Part shown: in pieces, positions 22,076 to 33,200 of the stretch
Layout: the number at the start of each line of letters is the position of its first letter
Numbering within the stretch: the first letter of the stretch is position 1
Assembly: GCF_028372415.1 (NCBI RefSeq)
Contig: NC_092879.1
Span: 95,328,241-95,392,240 of the forward strand
DNA from: Notamacropus eugenii
Lineage: Eukaryota > Chordata > Mammalia > Diprotodontia > Macropodidae
Reading direction: 5' to 3'
DNA length: 64,000 bases
Notes under the pieces: generated by a model
The model's input: the letters and a program-made list of their open reading frames with translations, nothing else
Database searches by the model: none
What the model was told of the DNA's origin: nothing
Program-made: the position numbers and the translations under genes

Positions 22076-22880
22076 AAAATATTGGAAAAGATGTGGGAAA
22101 ATTGGAATACTAATGCATTCTTGGTGGAGTTGTGAATGATTCAACCATTCTGGAGAGCAATTTGGAACTATGCCCAAAGGGCTATAAAATTGTGCATACC
22201 CTTTTAACCTGGCAATATCACTACTAAGTCTGTATCCCAAAGAGATCATAAAAAAGGGAAAAGGACCCAAATGTACAAAAATATTTCTAGCAACTCTTTT
22301 TGTGGTAGCAAAGAATTGGAAATTGAGAAGATGCCCATCAATTGGGAAATAGCCGAACAAGTTGTGGTTTATGAGTGTAATGGACTACTATTGTTCCATA
22401 AGAAAGGACGAGCCAGCAGATTTCAGAAAAACCTAGAAAGACTTGAACGAACTGATGCTGAGTGAAGTGAGCAGAACCAGGAGAACATTGTACACAATAA
22501 CAGTAATATTGTGCCATGACCAACTTTCATAGACAGCTCTTCTCAGCAATGCAATGATCTAAGACAGTTCCAAAAGATTCATGATGGAAAATGCTATACA
22601 CATCCTGAGAGAGAACTATGGAGTCTGAATACAGATTGAAGCATCCAATTTTCTTTTTTTTTTCTCGTGGTTTTTCCTTTTTGTTCTGATTCTTCTTTCA
22701 CAACATGACTAATGTGAAAATACATTTAATATGATTAATATTAAATAATAGAACCTATATTAGATTGCATGCCATCTTGGGGAGGGGGAAGGGGAGAAAA
22801 TTTAGAACTCAAAATCTTGTAAAAGTAAGTGCTGAAATCTAAAAATAGATTAATTAATTTAAGAAAAGAAAAGAAAAAAA
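22076..22880 (+). mobile_element. L1 LINE, 5'-truncated copy 2
   Basis: A second, different L1 3' end in the same orientation: tattggaaaagatgtgggaa, tggtggagttgtgaatgat, ctgtatcccaaagagatcat, 3' UTR with gaacctatattagattgcat, ending in an A-rich tail at about 22860-22880. The tail is followed by a second copy of aaaaacagcatccaga. Copy 2 is more decayed in frame than copy 1. Confidence 0.9.
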
Positions 22881-22884
22881 CAGC

Positions 22885-24075
22885 ATCCAGAATGCTAAAG
22901 CTCAGAATGAGACAAGATGTTGAGTGTAGCTAGGACCTCAAAGAGGTTGTTTAGCTGCACTGGGAGAACAAGAAGAATTCCAAAAGGGCCTTCTTCCCAC
23001 TGGACAGGCCAAATTATAACTGATGGTAGAGAGAAAGCAGAACTGTTCCATTATTATTTGACTTCCATGTTCTCTGCCATGGAGAATGACATTTGTACTG
23101 GAAATGACAGAACAAAAATGACTAGCAGGGAGTTGCTTTTGATGAATTCAGGTTAACTAGGCCAGATGAACGACTTCCACAGGCACCATAAGAACTGGCT
23201 AACTACTGCCAATGAGTTTTTGAAAGATCACAGAAAACAAGAGAAGTGCCACAAGATTGATGAAGGATAGGTATTGTCTTAATTTCCAGAAAAGAAAAGA
23301 AAACAAAGTCTGCAAACCACAGCCTCATGAGCTTGACTTTGATTCTTGGGCAAATTCCAAAACAGAGTTTCAAAAAGAAGGTGGGCAAATGCCCAGAAAG
23401 GGAAGCTGTGATCACAAAGAGCCAGCAGAGCTTCCTCAAGAACAGGTCATACCAGAGTAATTTCTTTTCCTTTTTTGACAAGATTACTAAACTAGGAGAT
23501 TAGGAGTATGCTGTGCTTATAATTCACCTCGATTTTAAGAAAGTTTGGGTTAATTTTTCTCATCCTCTTCATATGAAAAAGGTAGAGGGACATGGACTAG
23601 ATGGGAGGTTCACTTTTTTGTGTCTTTTGTGTCTTTGGCAGTCTAGTGAAGTCTATGGATCTCTTCTCAGAATAATGTTTTTAAAAGCATAAAATAAAAT
23701 ACATAGTATTACAAAGGAAAACAATTATATTGAAATACAGTGATCCAAATATTTTTTTTTAAGTTCATGGACTCTAGGTTGAGAATCCTGGACAAGATGA
23801 TAATACAACTAGATGGATTCAGAACTGGTTACAAGACTCCGTGAAATCAAAGAGTAGTCAATAATGTTTGAACCAATGTCAACATGGCAGCAGATCTCCA
23901 GTGGTGTACATCAGGGATCTGTACTAGCCCTGGCCTGTTTCCCATTTCTATTACTGCCTTGGATAAAGGCAAAGATGATACACTCATCAAAGTTTCAAAT
24001 GACACTAAGCTAGGTGGGATAACTAACAATGAACAACAGATCAGAATCCAGAAAGATCTTGGAAGACTGGTCAGT
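22885..24075 (+). mobile_element. CR1/L3-type LINE, ORF2 portion
   Basis: Continues the element broken at 21197. Near 23003-23080 a frame reads GQIITDGREKAELFHYYLTS, typical of the region before the CR1 reverse transcriptase. From 23800 onward there is the reverse transcriptase region: actagatggattcagaactg, gatctccagtggtgtacatc, gggatctgtactagccctg, ttggataaaggcaaagatga. Interrupted by a hAT MITE and ended by an L2 insertion. No intact frame remains. Confidence 0.8.
23603..23790. mobile_element. hAT-type palindromic MITE (family A) inside CR1
   Basis: Ends gggaggttcac and ggttgagaatcctg are imperfect inverted ends. The interior (gtctagtgaagtctatggat, cataaaataaaatacatagt, attatattgaaatacagtg) matches 6635-6831 and 48845-48993. 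The flanks gactagat and gacaagat fit an 8-bp duplication with one change, and CR1 reads through when the insert is removed. Confidence 0.75.
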
Positions 24076-24780
24076 CAGTAAATGAGTATTTATTAAACAT
24101 CAACAATGTGCCAAGTAGTGGGCTAGAGATACAAAGAAGGCAGAGACAGTCCTTGTCATCAGGGAGTTCATGTTCTAGTGGGGAAACACAACATGTGGAT
24201 AAGTAGGTGTCCACAAGATCTATACACAGCAGCATATGCATATGTGGGAGGAGAAAGCACTAGGAGCTGGGGGTGCTATTTAAATTTAGTCTTGAAGTCA
24301 TACCAGGAAACTCAGAAGCACAGATGTTAGGGCAGAGCATTTCAGGCATAGGGGATGGCCAATACAAAAGCGCTGCAAAGATGACAGATGAAGTGCCCTG
24401 ACAAGTAGGCCTCCATATCTGGATCATAGATTAAGTGGAAGAAAACCAAGTATAAAAACATCAAAAAGGTAGGAAGGATCCAGGTAATAAAGGGCTTTAA
24501 TTATATTGGACCTTGGAGGTAATCGGGAGCCACCGAAGCTCAATGAGCAGCACAGTACAAGTGAAGGGGGTGGGGGGAGTGACATGGTCATATCTGTACC
24601 TTAGAAACCACCATTTTGATAGCTGAATGGAGGAGGGCTGCGATCAGAGAAAGACCTGAGGCAAGGGAACCAACTAAATGCTATGGCATTAATGCAAGTA
24701 AAAGGTGATAAAGGCCTAGACTAGGGGAATAGGTGTGTAAGGATAGAGAAGGGGACATATATGAAATATGCTGTAAAGAA
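24076..24780 (-). mobile_element. L2 LINE, antisense
   Basis: gtatttattaaacatcaaca, gtgccaagtagtgggctaga, aatcgggagccaccgaagct, gtgacatggtcatatctgta. Inserted into the CR1 element. It appears to continue at 25150-25545 past a short sense L2. Confidence 0.85.
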
Positions 24781-24784
24781 ACCC

Positions 24785-25148
24785 ATCACCATGCCGCCAA
24801 TTGACACCAACTCCCTCAGCCTCCTCACCCTTCTCAAGAGGTAGAGGATGGAATACCAAACTCCTTCCAATGCCTTCCTTCATAGGGGGCAGAGGCTGAA
24901 CTTCCTCAATTCACTCCACTCTACATTTGCTTTGCCTGGTTTCAATTCCATGGAACAAGATGTCCCTTGATGTCCCATTCTCCATTCTTCTCTGCCCCCC
25001 AACTCTTTCCTAACTCCTTTTGTGTGCTGTTTCTTCCATGAGATTTTAAAGTTCTTGAGTTCAAGAATTGTCTTTTTATTAGTTACATCCCCTTAGCACA
25101 ATGCCTGGCACATAATAGACACTGGATAAATGTTTATTGGTTGGATTG
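24785..25148 (+). mobile_element. L2 LINE, 3' end, sense
   Basis: ttgagttcaagaattgtctt, catccccttagcacaatgcc, tggcacataatagacactgg, ataaatgtttattgg. Opposite in orientation to its flanking L2 and placed inside it. Confidence 0.75.
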
Positions 25149-25149
25149 G

Positions 25150-25545
25150 ATTTGAAATGACAAGATCTGGCAACAGATTAAAGATGTGGGGTGAGTGAAA
25201 GTGAGGAGCTAAAGATGACATTGAGGTTGTGGGCCTTGGTGACTGAGAGGACAGTAATATAGAAGAGAGGGGAAAGTTCTGGGAGAAAATAATGAATTAA
25301 GTTTTGGACGTGTTGGACTTGAGATTCCTATGGGGTATCTAGTTCAAGACATCCAAAAGACAACTGGTGATGCATAATTGTAGCTCAGGAGAGAGACAAG
25401 GGCTGGATACACAGATCTGGGAATCATCAGCATAGAGGTTCTGGTAAATTGAACTCATGGGAACTGATGAGATCACCAACTGAGCAAGTGTAAAGAAAAG
25501 AGGGCCCAGTACAAAGCCTTGGGGAATAGCCACAGTTAGTAGGTA
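25150..25545 (-). mobile_element. L2 LINE, antisense continuation with RT motif
   Basis: On the minus strand 25533 to 25339 reads PQGFVLGPLFFTLAQLVISS then NLYADDSQICVSSPCLSPEL. These are motif B (PQGSVLGP) and the YADD catalytic motif of L2/CR1-clade reverse transcriptase. The catalytic Asp pair is retained in this dead copy. Confidence 0.85.
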
Positions 25546-25659
25546 TAATCACATAGATGAAAACGATGTGGATTTCAAAGCTGTTTGCTTGTTTGTATTT
25601 CCATCTGGCCTTCCTTCTGTTCTTTCCTGTGAATTCTTTTTAAGTTTACAAAAAAACTT

Positions 25660-25945
25660 ATTTCTTGAGAATAGGTTTCCCTATCTTTGGAAGTACCTCA
25701 GTTATCCATGGGCCTGGTCTCAAGGCTGACTGCTATGGAAGTTTGAGCCTGCTCCATTTTTCTGAACTAGGCTAGTTCACACCTCCTTAGGCAGCCTGGT
25801 GGCCCATCAAAATGGTCCCAGACAATGTGGACACTCAGTTGGCTTGAGCCCTAGTGTAGGTCAGAACTCCTAAACTAAAGGGATCCACTAGCCTCAGTCT
25901 CCCTCAGTAGCAAGGATTACAAGAGTACAATACTATACCCAACTG
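25660..25945 (-). pseudogene. RN7SL: 7SL (signal recognition particle) RNA pseudogene
   Basis: 7SL RNA is the RNA scaffold of the signal recognition particle and gives rise to retrotransposed copies in mammals. Here the plus strand reads as the complement of 7SL. The block ggctagttcacacctccttaggcagcctggtgg (25770-25802) matches the S-domain complement. The block aactcctaaactaaagggatccactagcctcagtctccctcagtagc (about 25866-25912) matches the complement of the 5' Alu-domain region. Both the Alu-domain 5' part and the S domain are present, so it derives from full-length 7SL, not from an Alu-like element. Substitutions and gaps are many, and no pol III promoter function is expected. It sits among antisense L2 copies. 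A related 7SL-derived repeat is the only alternative. Confidence 0.85.
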
Positions 25946-26019
25946 TTTTATGCATTCTTTAAAAGAATACATCACTTACCGTTTTTTCTTTTTCACTGGC
26001 AACTTTACTATTATGCCTG

Positions 26020-26182
26020 AGTGACTGGGGGGATGGTAGTACCCTCAAATGAACTAGGTGAAGGTTTTGGGGGAAAGACAATGAGTTCAGTTTTGGAAAT
26101 GTTGACTTTGAAGTGCCTATGGGACACCCAGTTGAAGCTGTCTAAGAAGCAGGTAGTGAAGGTATAACAGAGTATTGGGATA
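26020..26182 (-). mobile_element. L2 LINE fragment, antisense
   Basis: The minus strand reads CFLDSFNWVSHRHFKVNISK then TELIVFPPKP, the segment of L2 ORF2 just after the YADD motif. The same segment is already present at 25270-25350, so this is a separate L2 copy. Confidence 0.8.
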
Positions 26183-26184
26183 AA

Positions 26185-26635
26185 CCTACTAAGATGAAAT
26201 TTCACTGGGAGAAATGTACAATCTTCCATTTGGGTTTTAAAAATTCAACTTTGCAAATACAAAATGATGTAGGAATGATCAGTAGTCACTTGTTCTGAAA
26301 AGGATTCGGGGATTTTAGTGGACTTCAATCATAGTATGAGGCCACAGTGTGATTTGGCTGATACTATCTTGGGCTGCACTAAGAGAGAGCCCCCAGCATT
26401 AAGGAGGTGCCACTGACACTTTGCCTTGATCTTGTCAGCCCTCACCTGGAGGAAAGTGTTCAGTTATGAGCAGCACAATTTAAGAAAGAGCATGATAAGC
26501 TGCATAATGTCCTAAGGGGAGATAGGCAACCAGGATGGAAGGAGGTTCAGGTAAAGGAAGCAGGGGTGGTTAATGAGAAGAGAAGGTTTAGCGGGAGCAT
26601 GACGGTGATCTGAAAGGTTTTTATCTCTCCCTATT
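26185..26635 (+). mobile_element. CR1/L3-type LINE, third segment
   Basis: Continues the CR1: aagatgaaatttcactggga, gattttagtggacttcaatc, cttgggctgcactaagagag, gtgttcagttatgagcagca, gataggcaaccaggatgg. It ends where a sense L2 begins. Confidence 0.8.
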
Positions 26636-26639
26636 GAAT

Positions 26640-27785
26640 AGCTCCTTCCTTGCTGCCTACAAACTCGCCTGGTTTTCCCCTGTCCTTTAAAACTTCGAGC
26701 TTATCCCTGGTTTTTACCATCAATGTTCAAGTGAAATTGTTCTCTCCAAAGCTACTAACAATCTCTTGATCCCCATATCTCAATCCTTAACATTATGGAC
26801 ATATAGAGAGTAGCAACTGACATCATTAATTGCCTTCTGCTATTGGAAGGCTTCTTCTCTCTGGGTTGCTACTGCTCCTTCTTGCTTGTCCTTGCCTGTT
26901 CTCAGTCTCCCGTGCTGGTTCTTCATCCTCACCATCCCCCTAAATGTGTGTCCTCCAATGCTCCATCCTGGCCTCTCCTCTCATTTCTCTCTGAACTAGC
27001 TCCATTGGTGATCTTGTCAGCTGCCATGGCTTCCATGATCTCCATGTAGAAGGTTTCCAGATCTACATAGATACATCTCTGAATTCATCTTGGACATTCT
27101 GAACTTTGTGCAGTGCCTGGCACACAGTAGGTGCTTAATAAATGCTTACTGACTGGTTCTTCCAGGCATCTAAAACTCGACATGTCCAAAACCAAGCTCT
27201 ATACTATTTATAGACACTAGGTTGTATGGTGGATAGAGAGCTGGACTTAGAATCAGGAAAACCTGAGCTCAAATCTGGCCTCAGACACTTACTAGTTATG
27301 CGACCCTGAGCAAGTCATTTAAGCACTGTCTGCCTCAGTTTCCTCATCTGTTAAATGGGAATAATAATAGCAACTATCCCCAAAGGTTGCTTTAAGGATC
27401 AAATGAGATAATTTTTGTGCAGTGTTTTATAAACCTTTAAGTGCTACATAAATGCTAGTTATTATTATTATTTCCTCCAAAACTTCTCTTCTGAATTTCC
27501 CTTTTACTACTGAAAGTGCCAGCATTCTCCAACTCATTCAAGTTCACATGCTCAGCATCATCCTTGACTCCTCATTCCCCCTCATCCACATATCCAATAA
27601 GGTGCCCACTGCTGCCATTTCTGTCTTTCCAGTATCTCTCATACTCATCCCATCTTTCCATTCACATAGCCACCAACCTAGTTTGGGCCCTTATCACCTC
27701 TCATCAGGAGTCTTGCAAGTCTTTCAACTGATTTTTGCCTCAAGTCTCCTCACTAGCCATCCTCATCAGATGCCAACTACAGGCT
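26640..27785 (+). mobile_element. L2 LINE, sense, with internal insertions
   Basis: ORF2-derived sequence: gctactaacaatctcttgat, ctggcctctcctctcatttc, ggtgatcttgtcagctgcca. It then passes a short second L2 tail at about 27105-27155 (gtgcctggcacacagtaggt) and resumes with ggcatctaaaactcgacatg. After the SINE at 27205-27470 it resumes again at 27475 and ends with catcatccttgactcctcat and tcacatagccaccaacctag. All frames are broken. Confidence 0.85.
27205..27472 (+). mobile_element. tRNA-headed CORE-SINE inside L2
   Basis: Complete: head gtatggtggatagagagctg, B-box gagctcaaatctggcc, CORE cttactagttatgcgaccct and gcctcagtttcctcatctgt, tail ataatttttgtgcagtgttt then taaatgctagttattatta. Lacks the RTE-type end. 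Confidence 0.9.
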
Positions 27786-27975
27786 AGGTGTCAGGAAAAA
27801 TATTTCCCTAAAAATAGAGCTTTCTGAAAGTGGAACTGGTCACTTTTGGAATGTGGGTAGTGGGCTTCCCCCTTCTTGGAGGTCTTCCAATAGAGACTGG
27901 ACAAGCACTTGGCAAGATTTCTTTCATGTATAGGTCAGACTGGATGGCCACTGAGGTCCATTCAAAGGCCCAAAT
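27785..27975 (+). mobile_element. CR1/L3-type LINE, 3' end
   Basis: gtcaggaaaaatatttccct, cttggaggtcttccaataga, gactggatggccactgaggt: the standard CR1/L3 3' end (coding end plus short UTR). Closes the element that began near 19.4 kb. Confidence 0.8.
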
Positions 27976-27979
27976 TGTG

Positions 27980-28690
27980 TGTAATTATGTTTAATTTTAC
28001 AGCAATATCACAAAAAAACCAGAAAGAAGAGAATAGTCAATGGGGTCAAATACTGCAGGCAAATCAAGAAGGACAAGGATTGAGAAAAAGCAATTTAGCA
28101 ATTAAGAGATTACTGGTGGCTTTGAAGAGTGTGGTTTCAGTTGAGTAATGAGGTCACAAGTCAGATCACAATGCTACGAAAAGAGAGGGGAGAGGAAGCA
28201 GAGACAACAACAGTAGACAGCTTTGTCTAGCAGTTTGGCTGGGAAGAGGATGAGCAATCTAGGATGACAGCTTCAGGGTCAAGTGAGGGATTTTTAAGGA
28301 TGGAAGAGATCTAAACATGTTTGTAAGTACACCAAAAAAGCCAGAAAGGGGAGACTGATGATTAGAAAAATGGGACAATGGGGCAGTCTGTCAGAAGAGA
28401 TGGGAAAGGATGGGATGAAAGGTACAAATGGAGGAGCTGGTCTTGGTGAGTAGGGAAGCAAAGATGTTTTAAGAGACAGAGTAGGGAAAAGAGGAAGCTC
28501 ACTGCCAGTGGCTGCTATCTTTGAAATAGAAGGATGAGACAAGACTAAGAGCAGGTAAGAGTGGTGTGAATGTCTCCAGAAGAAAGTTTAGATCCGCTTG
28601 CAGAGTGGAGAGTGGGACAGCGAATCAGTTAGGGAAGAAGAAAAGGCCTACTTTGCAGTAGTGAAGCCCAGTCCCCTGCAGTTCAGATAT
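27980..28690 (-). mobile_element. L2 LINE, antisense upstream portion
   Basis: Antisense of the L2 region 5' of the reverse transcriptase core: tagcaattaagagattactg, cagttgagtaatgaggtcac, gggtcaagtgagggattttt. The same blocks recur at 38340-38540. Confidence 0.75.
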
Positions 28691-28744
28691 TATATGACTC
28701 TAGGATAAATTAAAATTCTACAGAACCAATCCATTAAGTATTCA

Positions 28745-29500
28745 CTAAGTACCTTGTCAGTCAATATAAACATTTATTAAGCACCTGTTATGTGTTAGGC
28801 ACTGTGCTGAAACTGAGGATAGAAAAAGAGGCAAAAGACAGTCCCTGCTCTCACAATCTAATGAAGGAAACAGCAAGCATACAGGATGCATGTACAGAAT
28901 AAACAGGAAACACAGCAGAGGGAAGGCTTCCTATCAAAGGAGGGATTTTAGTTGGGACTTAAAAGAAGACAAGAAGATCAGTAGTCAGAGCTGAGGAGGG
29001 AAAACATTCAAGGTATGGGAGACAGCCAGGGAGAATGTCCAGAAGAGAAAAGAGAATATCTTGTTTGTGCCCAGCATTACTGTATTAAAGAGTGTATGTC
29101 AGGGAGTAAACTCTAGGAAGGCTGGCTAGGTAAGAGGGGGTTTTGAGTGACAAACAGATCCTGGAGGCAACAGGAGGATCTGAAGTTTGTTGAGTACGGG
29201 GTGACAGGGCAGGGCCCATGCTGTAGGAAAATCACTTTAGCTGGCTGAATGGAGGATGGACTGCAGTGGGAAGAGACTGGAGGTAGGCAGATCCCACCCT
29301 CAGCAGGCTTTTGCAGTAGTCCAAGAAGAGTGAGATGATGGCAGTGTCAGAGGAGAGAAGGAGGCATATGGGAGAGAGATTATGAAAGTCAGATCAGTAG
29401 GCCTTGGCAACAGGTTGGATATGGGGGGTCAGACATAGCGAGGAATCCAGGATGGCTCCTAAGTTGTGAACCTGAGGAACAGGGAGCATAGGGAAGGTAG
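28745..29500 (-). mobile_element. L2 LINE, antisense
   Basis: Starts at an L2 tail (aacatttattaagcacctgt, taggcactgtgctgaaactg) and runs through ORF2 antisense (gattttagttgggacttaaa, caggttggatatggggggtc). Confidence 0.85.
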
Positions 29501-29514
29501 GCAGCAAGGAGGGT

Positions 29515-29860
29515 TTTGGGGAAAGAATACCTACTATGTTGTAGGTTCAGTGCTGGGCACTGGGGATACAATGACAGTCCCTAGCTTCAAAGAGCTTTCA
29601 CTGTCAGGGGAGACAATCTGTAGGTGTGTAAATATACAGAAAAGAAAACAAAGGAATTGTGAGGGATCAGAATAGGTCTCATATAAAAGGGGATGCTTGA
29701 GCTGAGCTTTGAAATAAATTAGGGACACTGAAAGGGAGAGGAGAGGAGGAAGGGCATTCCAGGCCTGGGAAGCAGCCTGTGCAAAGTCACAGAGGCAAGG
29801 GAGAAAATGCTCATGAGGAATAGTAAGGCCAGTTTGGCCTGCGGCTGGTTAGAGGGTGTG
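29515..29860 (-). mobile_element. L2 LINE, antisense, another copy
   Basis: cagtgctgggcactggggat, ttcaaagagctttcactgtc, gcattccaggcctgggaagc. A second L2 tail directly after the previous L2 shows an independent insertion in the same orientation. Confidence 0.8.
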
Positions 29861-30029
29861 AAGGGCAGTCATGGAATAGCCAATGGCAGCCACAGCTAGG
29901 CTGCCAAATGCTTCCAAGTACATTTGGTTCTTCCCCTTTTTTTTAACTATTGTGAAAATATCCCTCTGGGGGGTAGGAAGGCCAGTGTTTGATGGCTTCT
30001 TCTGGAACAGAGAGGTACATAAAAGGTGA

Positions 30030-30225
30030 CCTTTCATCTCAAATGCTGAGCAGCTGGGTGAGCATCAACACATCACTGCATCTCCAGTGACTCCTTTATA
30101 AAATGGGGCTCCCTCTCAAGACCATCCTGGGGCTCAGTTGAGATAATATGCAAATCAACTGAATTCCTATGTGTAAAGTTGGGCATCCTCTCAAGTACCA
30201 CATAAATGTTCTGTTATTGCTCAGG
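30030..30225 (+). mobile_element. CORE-SINE, 3' portion
   Basis: tcctttataaaatggggctc, tcagttgagataatatgcaa, agtaccacataaatgttctg, diverged. Confidence 0.55.
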
Positions 30226-33200
30226 AGGTTAATATTTCTCAACAGTGAACCTACCCATTACAGTAAATGGCCCTTTCACCACTGATAATGATACACATTC
30301 ATTCCAAATCAAATTCCATTTTATGGTTGATCACCAAAGTTGGTGATTTTAACGGCTTAGGAAATTGTATTTTAAAGCTAGCAGGCAGCTTCAACTCTGC
30401 CACTTCGGATTCCACAGTACATGACAGAGTGTGCACATCTTTGGGAAGGGAGAAGGATTCTGAGTGGAGCTGAAAGCAGCAAGGATAGTCTGGTCCCTGA
30501 GGCTGGCACTTCCAACAGAAACTTCTAAAAAAAATGATTCTAGGACTAGGAAGGGAAGTTGGAACTCTCCACAGCCATGTGGCCCATCAGCCTCCCTCAC
30601 TATTTACCCCATGGCTTCACGTGCAATCTGCAAAAGTCACCTTAGAGCAGTCATTTCTACATCCTGGAAAACTTCCCTGAGAAGAGGCTTTGCTGAATGT
30701 CCCATGGGATCAAAGAAATGCAGGCCCATCAACTCATCTGCTGTAACAACAGGTAGAAATTAGCCTTAATGGTGTTCTATTACAATTGATGGAGGGTGGA
30801 GGGGATAGGAAAAATTTAAGAGAACTTCAAGAACACATGATAGAAGGACCATTTTCCTCCCTGCTTTTCTGTTTCCTGTTGTTTCATTATACGATGACAA
30901 AAAGTCTTTTGTAATGCAGCACAGGAGAGTTTTAGCTGTGTGGGCTGCCATATCCCACCAGTGACTGTGATGAGACACAGCAGGAGGACCGTACTTTGTA
31001 GTGGGGCTTGTCTCATTGTTTCTTGGGAAATGTCTGTTGTGTCAAAACAAAATCAATAAAAACTATGTTAAAAAGTGTTTGAAAAAGACAGAAGAAATCA
31101 AATACTAAGGCATTCAGTCTTACTACTGTTTATATCACAGATAAAGAAGAGAAATACTACAGAGCACAATTAGAGTAAGAATCAGAGCACATTTAGGGTT
31201 AGAATCGGAGATTTCCTTCCCTGAGAAATGCTTGATTAAGTAAATGATACTTAGGGATGAGTTTGAAAGGGCCCTCAACAGAACAGAATAGAACTGGGTA
31301 AAGTACTGTTCAGCTGGACAAGACACAATCAACAGCTGGAGGAAGATTTCAATGCCATAGCACATTGGACTTAATGGTGTTCCTGCTGAGGTCTCTGGGC
31401 CATTTAGGAAACTTGCTATGAACAGCAGGGCTATAACTATAACTTTCCTGCCAGAGTAAAACCCAGTTTTTTGCTGTTTGTACAATGCATCTTGAGAATA
31501 AGATGAAGAAAACGAATGAACATGTGGAATGTCTACTCTTGTGGAACAGGTTAAGCATCAGCCCAAGTGCCAACAGGCATCGGGAAGCAGATTGTCAGAG
31601 GTCAGCTGCTCGCAGGCCCTTGTCCAAAACAGACAAGAAGCTAAGTTTGCCTCGGATGCTCTCCTACCTCTTCTCCATCAGTCTGGCATCTCCTCTTCCC
31701 AGGTAATTCTGAACTCAGGCTAGTCTCTGGCTATGGCAAAACCATTCCCCACCTGTAATAACCTTCTCCCAGGGTCCTCTCCACTTCCAAATTTCTCTTC
31801 TTCACTTCCCAGTCAAGTCTCATTCTTTCAGTGTTCTGTGGGCAGTAAAGACATTGGTGTATGCGCTGTCTGATTAAAGGAAGGGATTGAATGCCCCAGA
31901 TGCTTAAACCTCCTAGGGGTTTGGGAATGCTTGTTAAATAATCTAGATAACAAAACAGAAGGGGTGATATGTTTGAGTCTATTACCTGCAAGTCTTTTGT
32001 CTGCTTCCTTTCACTTTCCTCCCAAAAGAAATGAGATCAAGTTGTCACCTCATTTTTGAAAGGATGTTAATGCCAGAATTACGTGTTATGTCATAAGGGA
32101 GAAGGATTCACGTTTTCCAGTAGTGGGCTACATGATTAAAAATCCAGGTGTGGGGTCACATGCAAGCAATCATGCTATTTATTATATTCAGCTACAGTTA
32201 CAATGATGAATTCACCTGAACGTGCCAATAGAACACATGATGACAGCAGGTAGCAGTGGGCGGGTGGCTAGACCCTCCTGGCCTCCTCCTTCAAGTGGGT
32301 TAGCAGGTACCCCGAGATTATGTTGGGCAGACAGCTATAATGACTGCATTGTAATCAAGTTGTGTTGAGGTGAATCCATCACTGTATGCCTTTATTTTCA
32401 TGCATTTCTCAAAACACAAAGGTAGCAAGAGTCAGCTTAAGTGGAATCTCTTACAAGAGCTGTTTCTGAATTTTATGGCCAAACATGTTAGTTTTATAAA
32501 GTTTGGCTGACACAGAAATTCTCTCCAATGCTATTCATTAGGAACACTGCACAATGATCTTTACTAGTGTAGGTTTCCATGTCCCTTCTTCAGACTCAAC
32601 CTGAGGATGAAGTAAAACAATTCTGGAAATAACTGGAAAAGAAGGAGGGGAGGCATGACCATGTTGGGTGCAAAAAATGCTGCAGGTGAGCAGCTTGCAT
32701 CCATGTCAAAATAAGAAATTCAAAAAGCTTGAATTTCTTGTGTTAATGGCTCTTTGATATAAAAAGGCAATGCAGAGAAAGTCTTTTTATTTCTTTCTTT
32801 AAAAAGATTAATCTGGTTTCCTTTGTTCTTTATGGATGTGATCCAAGGTAAAGTTCAAGTCTTGGTCTCTTAGTTTAGTTATCCTTACAAGCAAGATAAG
32901 GCATTCTCATTTCTGAAAGGGAGAAGGCAGGCTGATTTTTGAAATTATAACCTGAATAAATGTGGGCTGCCCCTGAATTGGTCACAGAAAAGAAACGTTT
33001 TTTAAAAGGCAAACTGTGACAGCTATAGCAGCTTATTTCCCATGTATTTCTTACTAAATCTAGGGCTCCCACTTCATTGGTGCAGGAAACTCATTTCTCT
33101 CTTTCAACAAGACAAAGAAAAGAAGAAAGGAGTTTATTCCTACAATAATGTAACCACAAAGATTGGAGAAAGTCTTTAGGCCTAATCTAATCACTTCCTC

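Noticed and set aside
27452..27787. 111-codon serine/proline-rich frame
   Set aside because: Lies wholly in sense L2 sequence; chance frame.
31000..31080. Poly(A) signal of a host gene (aatcaataaaaactatg)
   Set aside because: Isolated AATAAA in AT-rich DNA; no exon or transcript evidence nearby.
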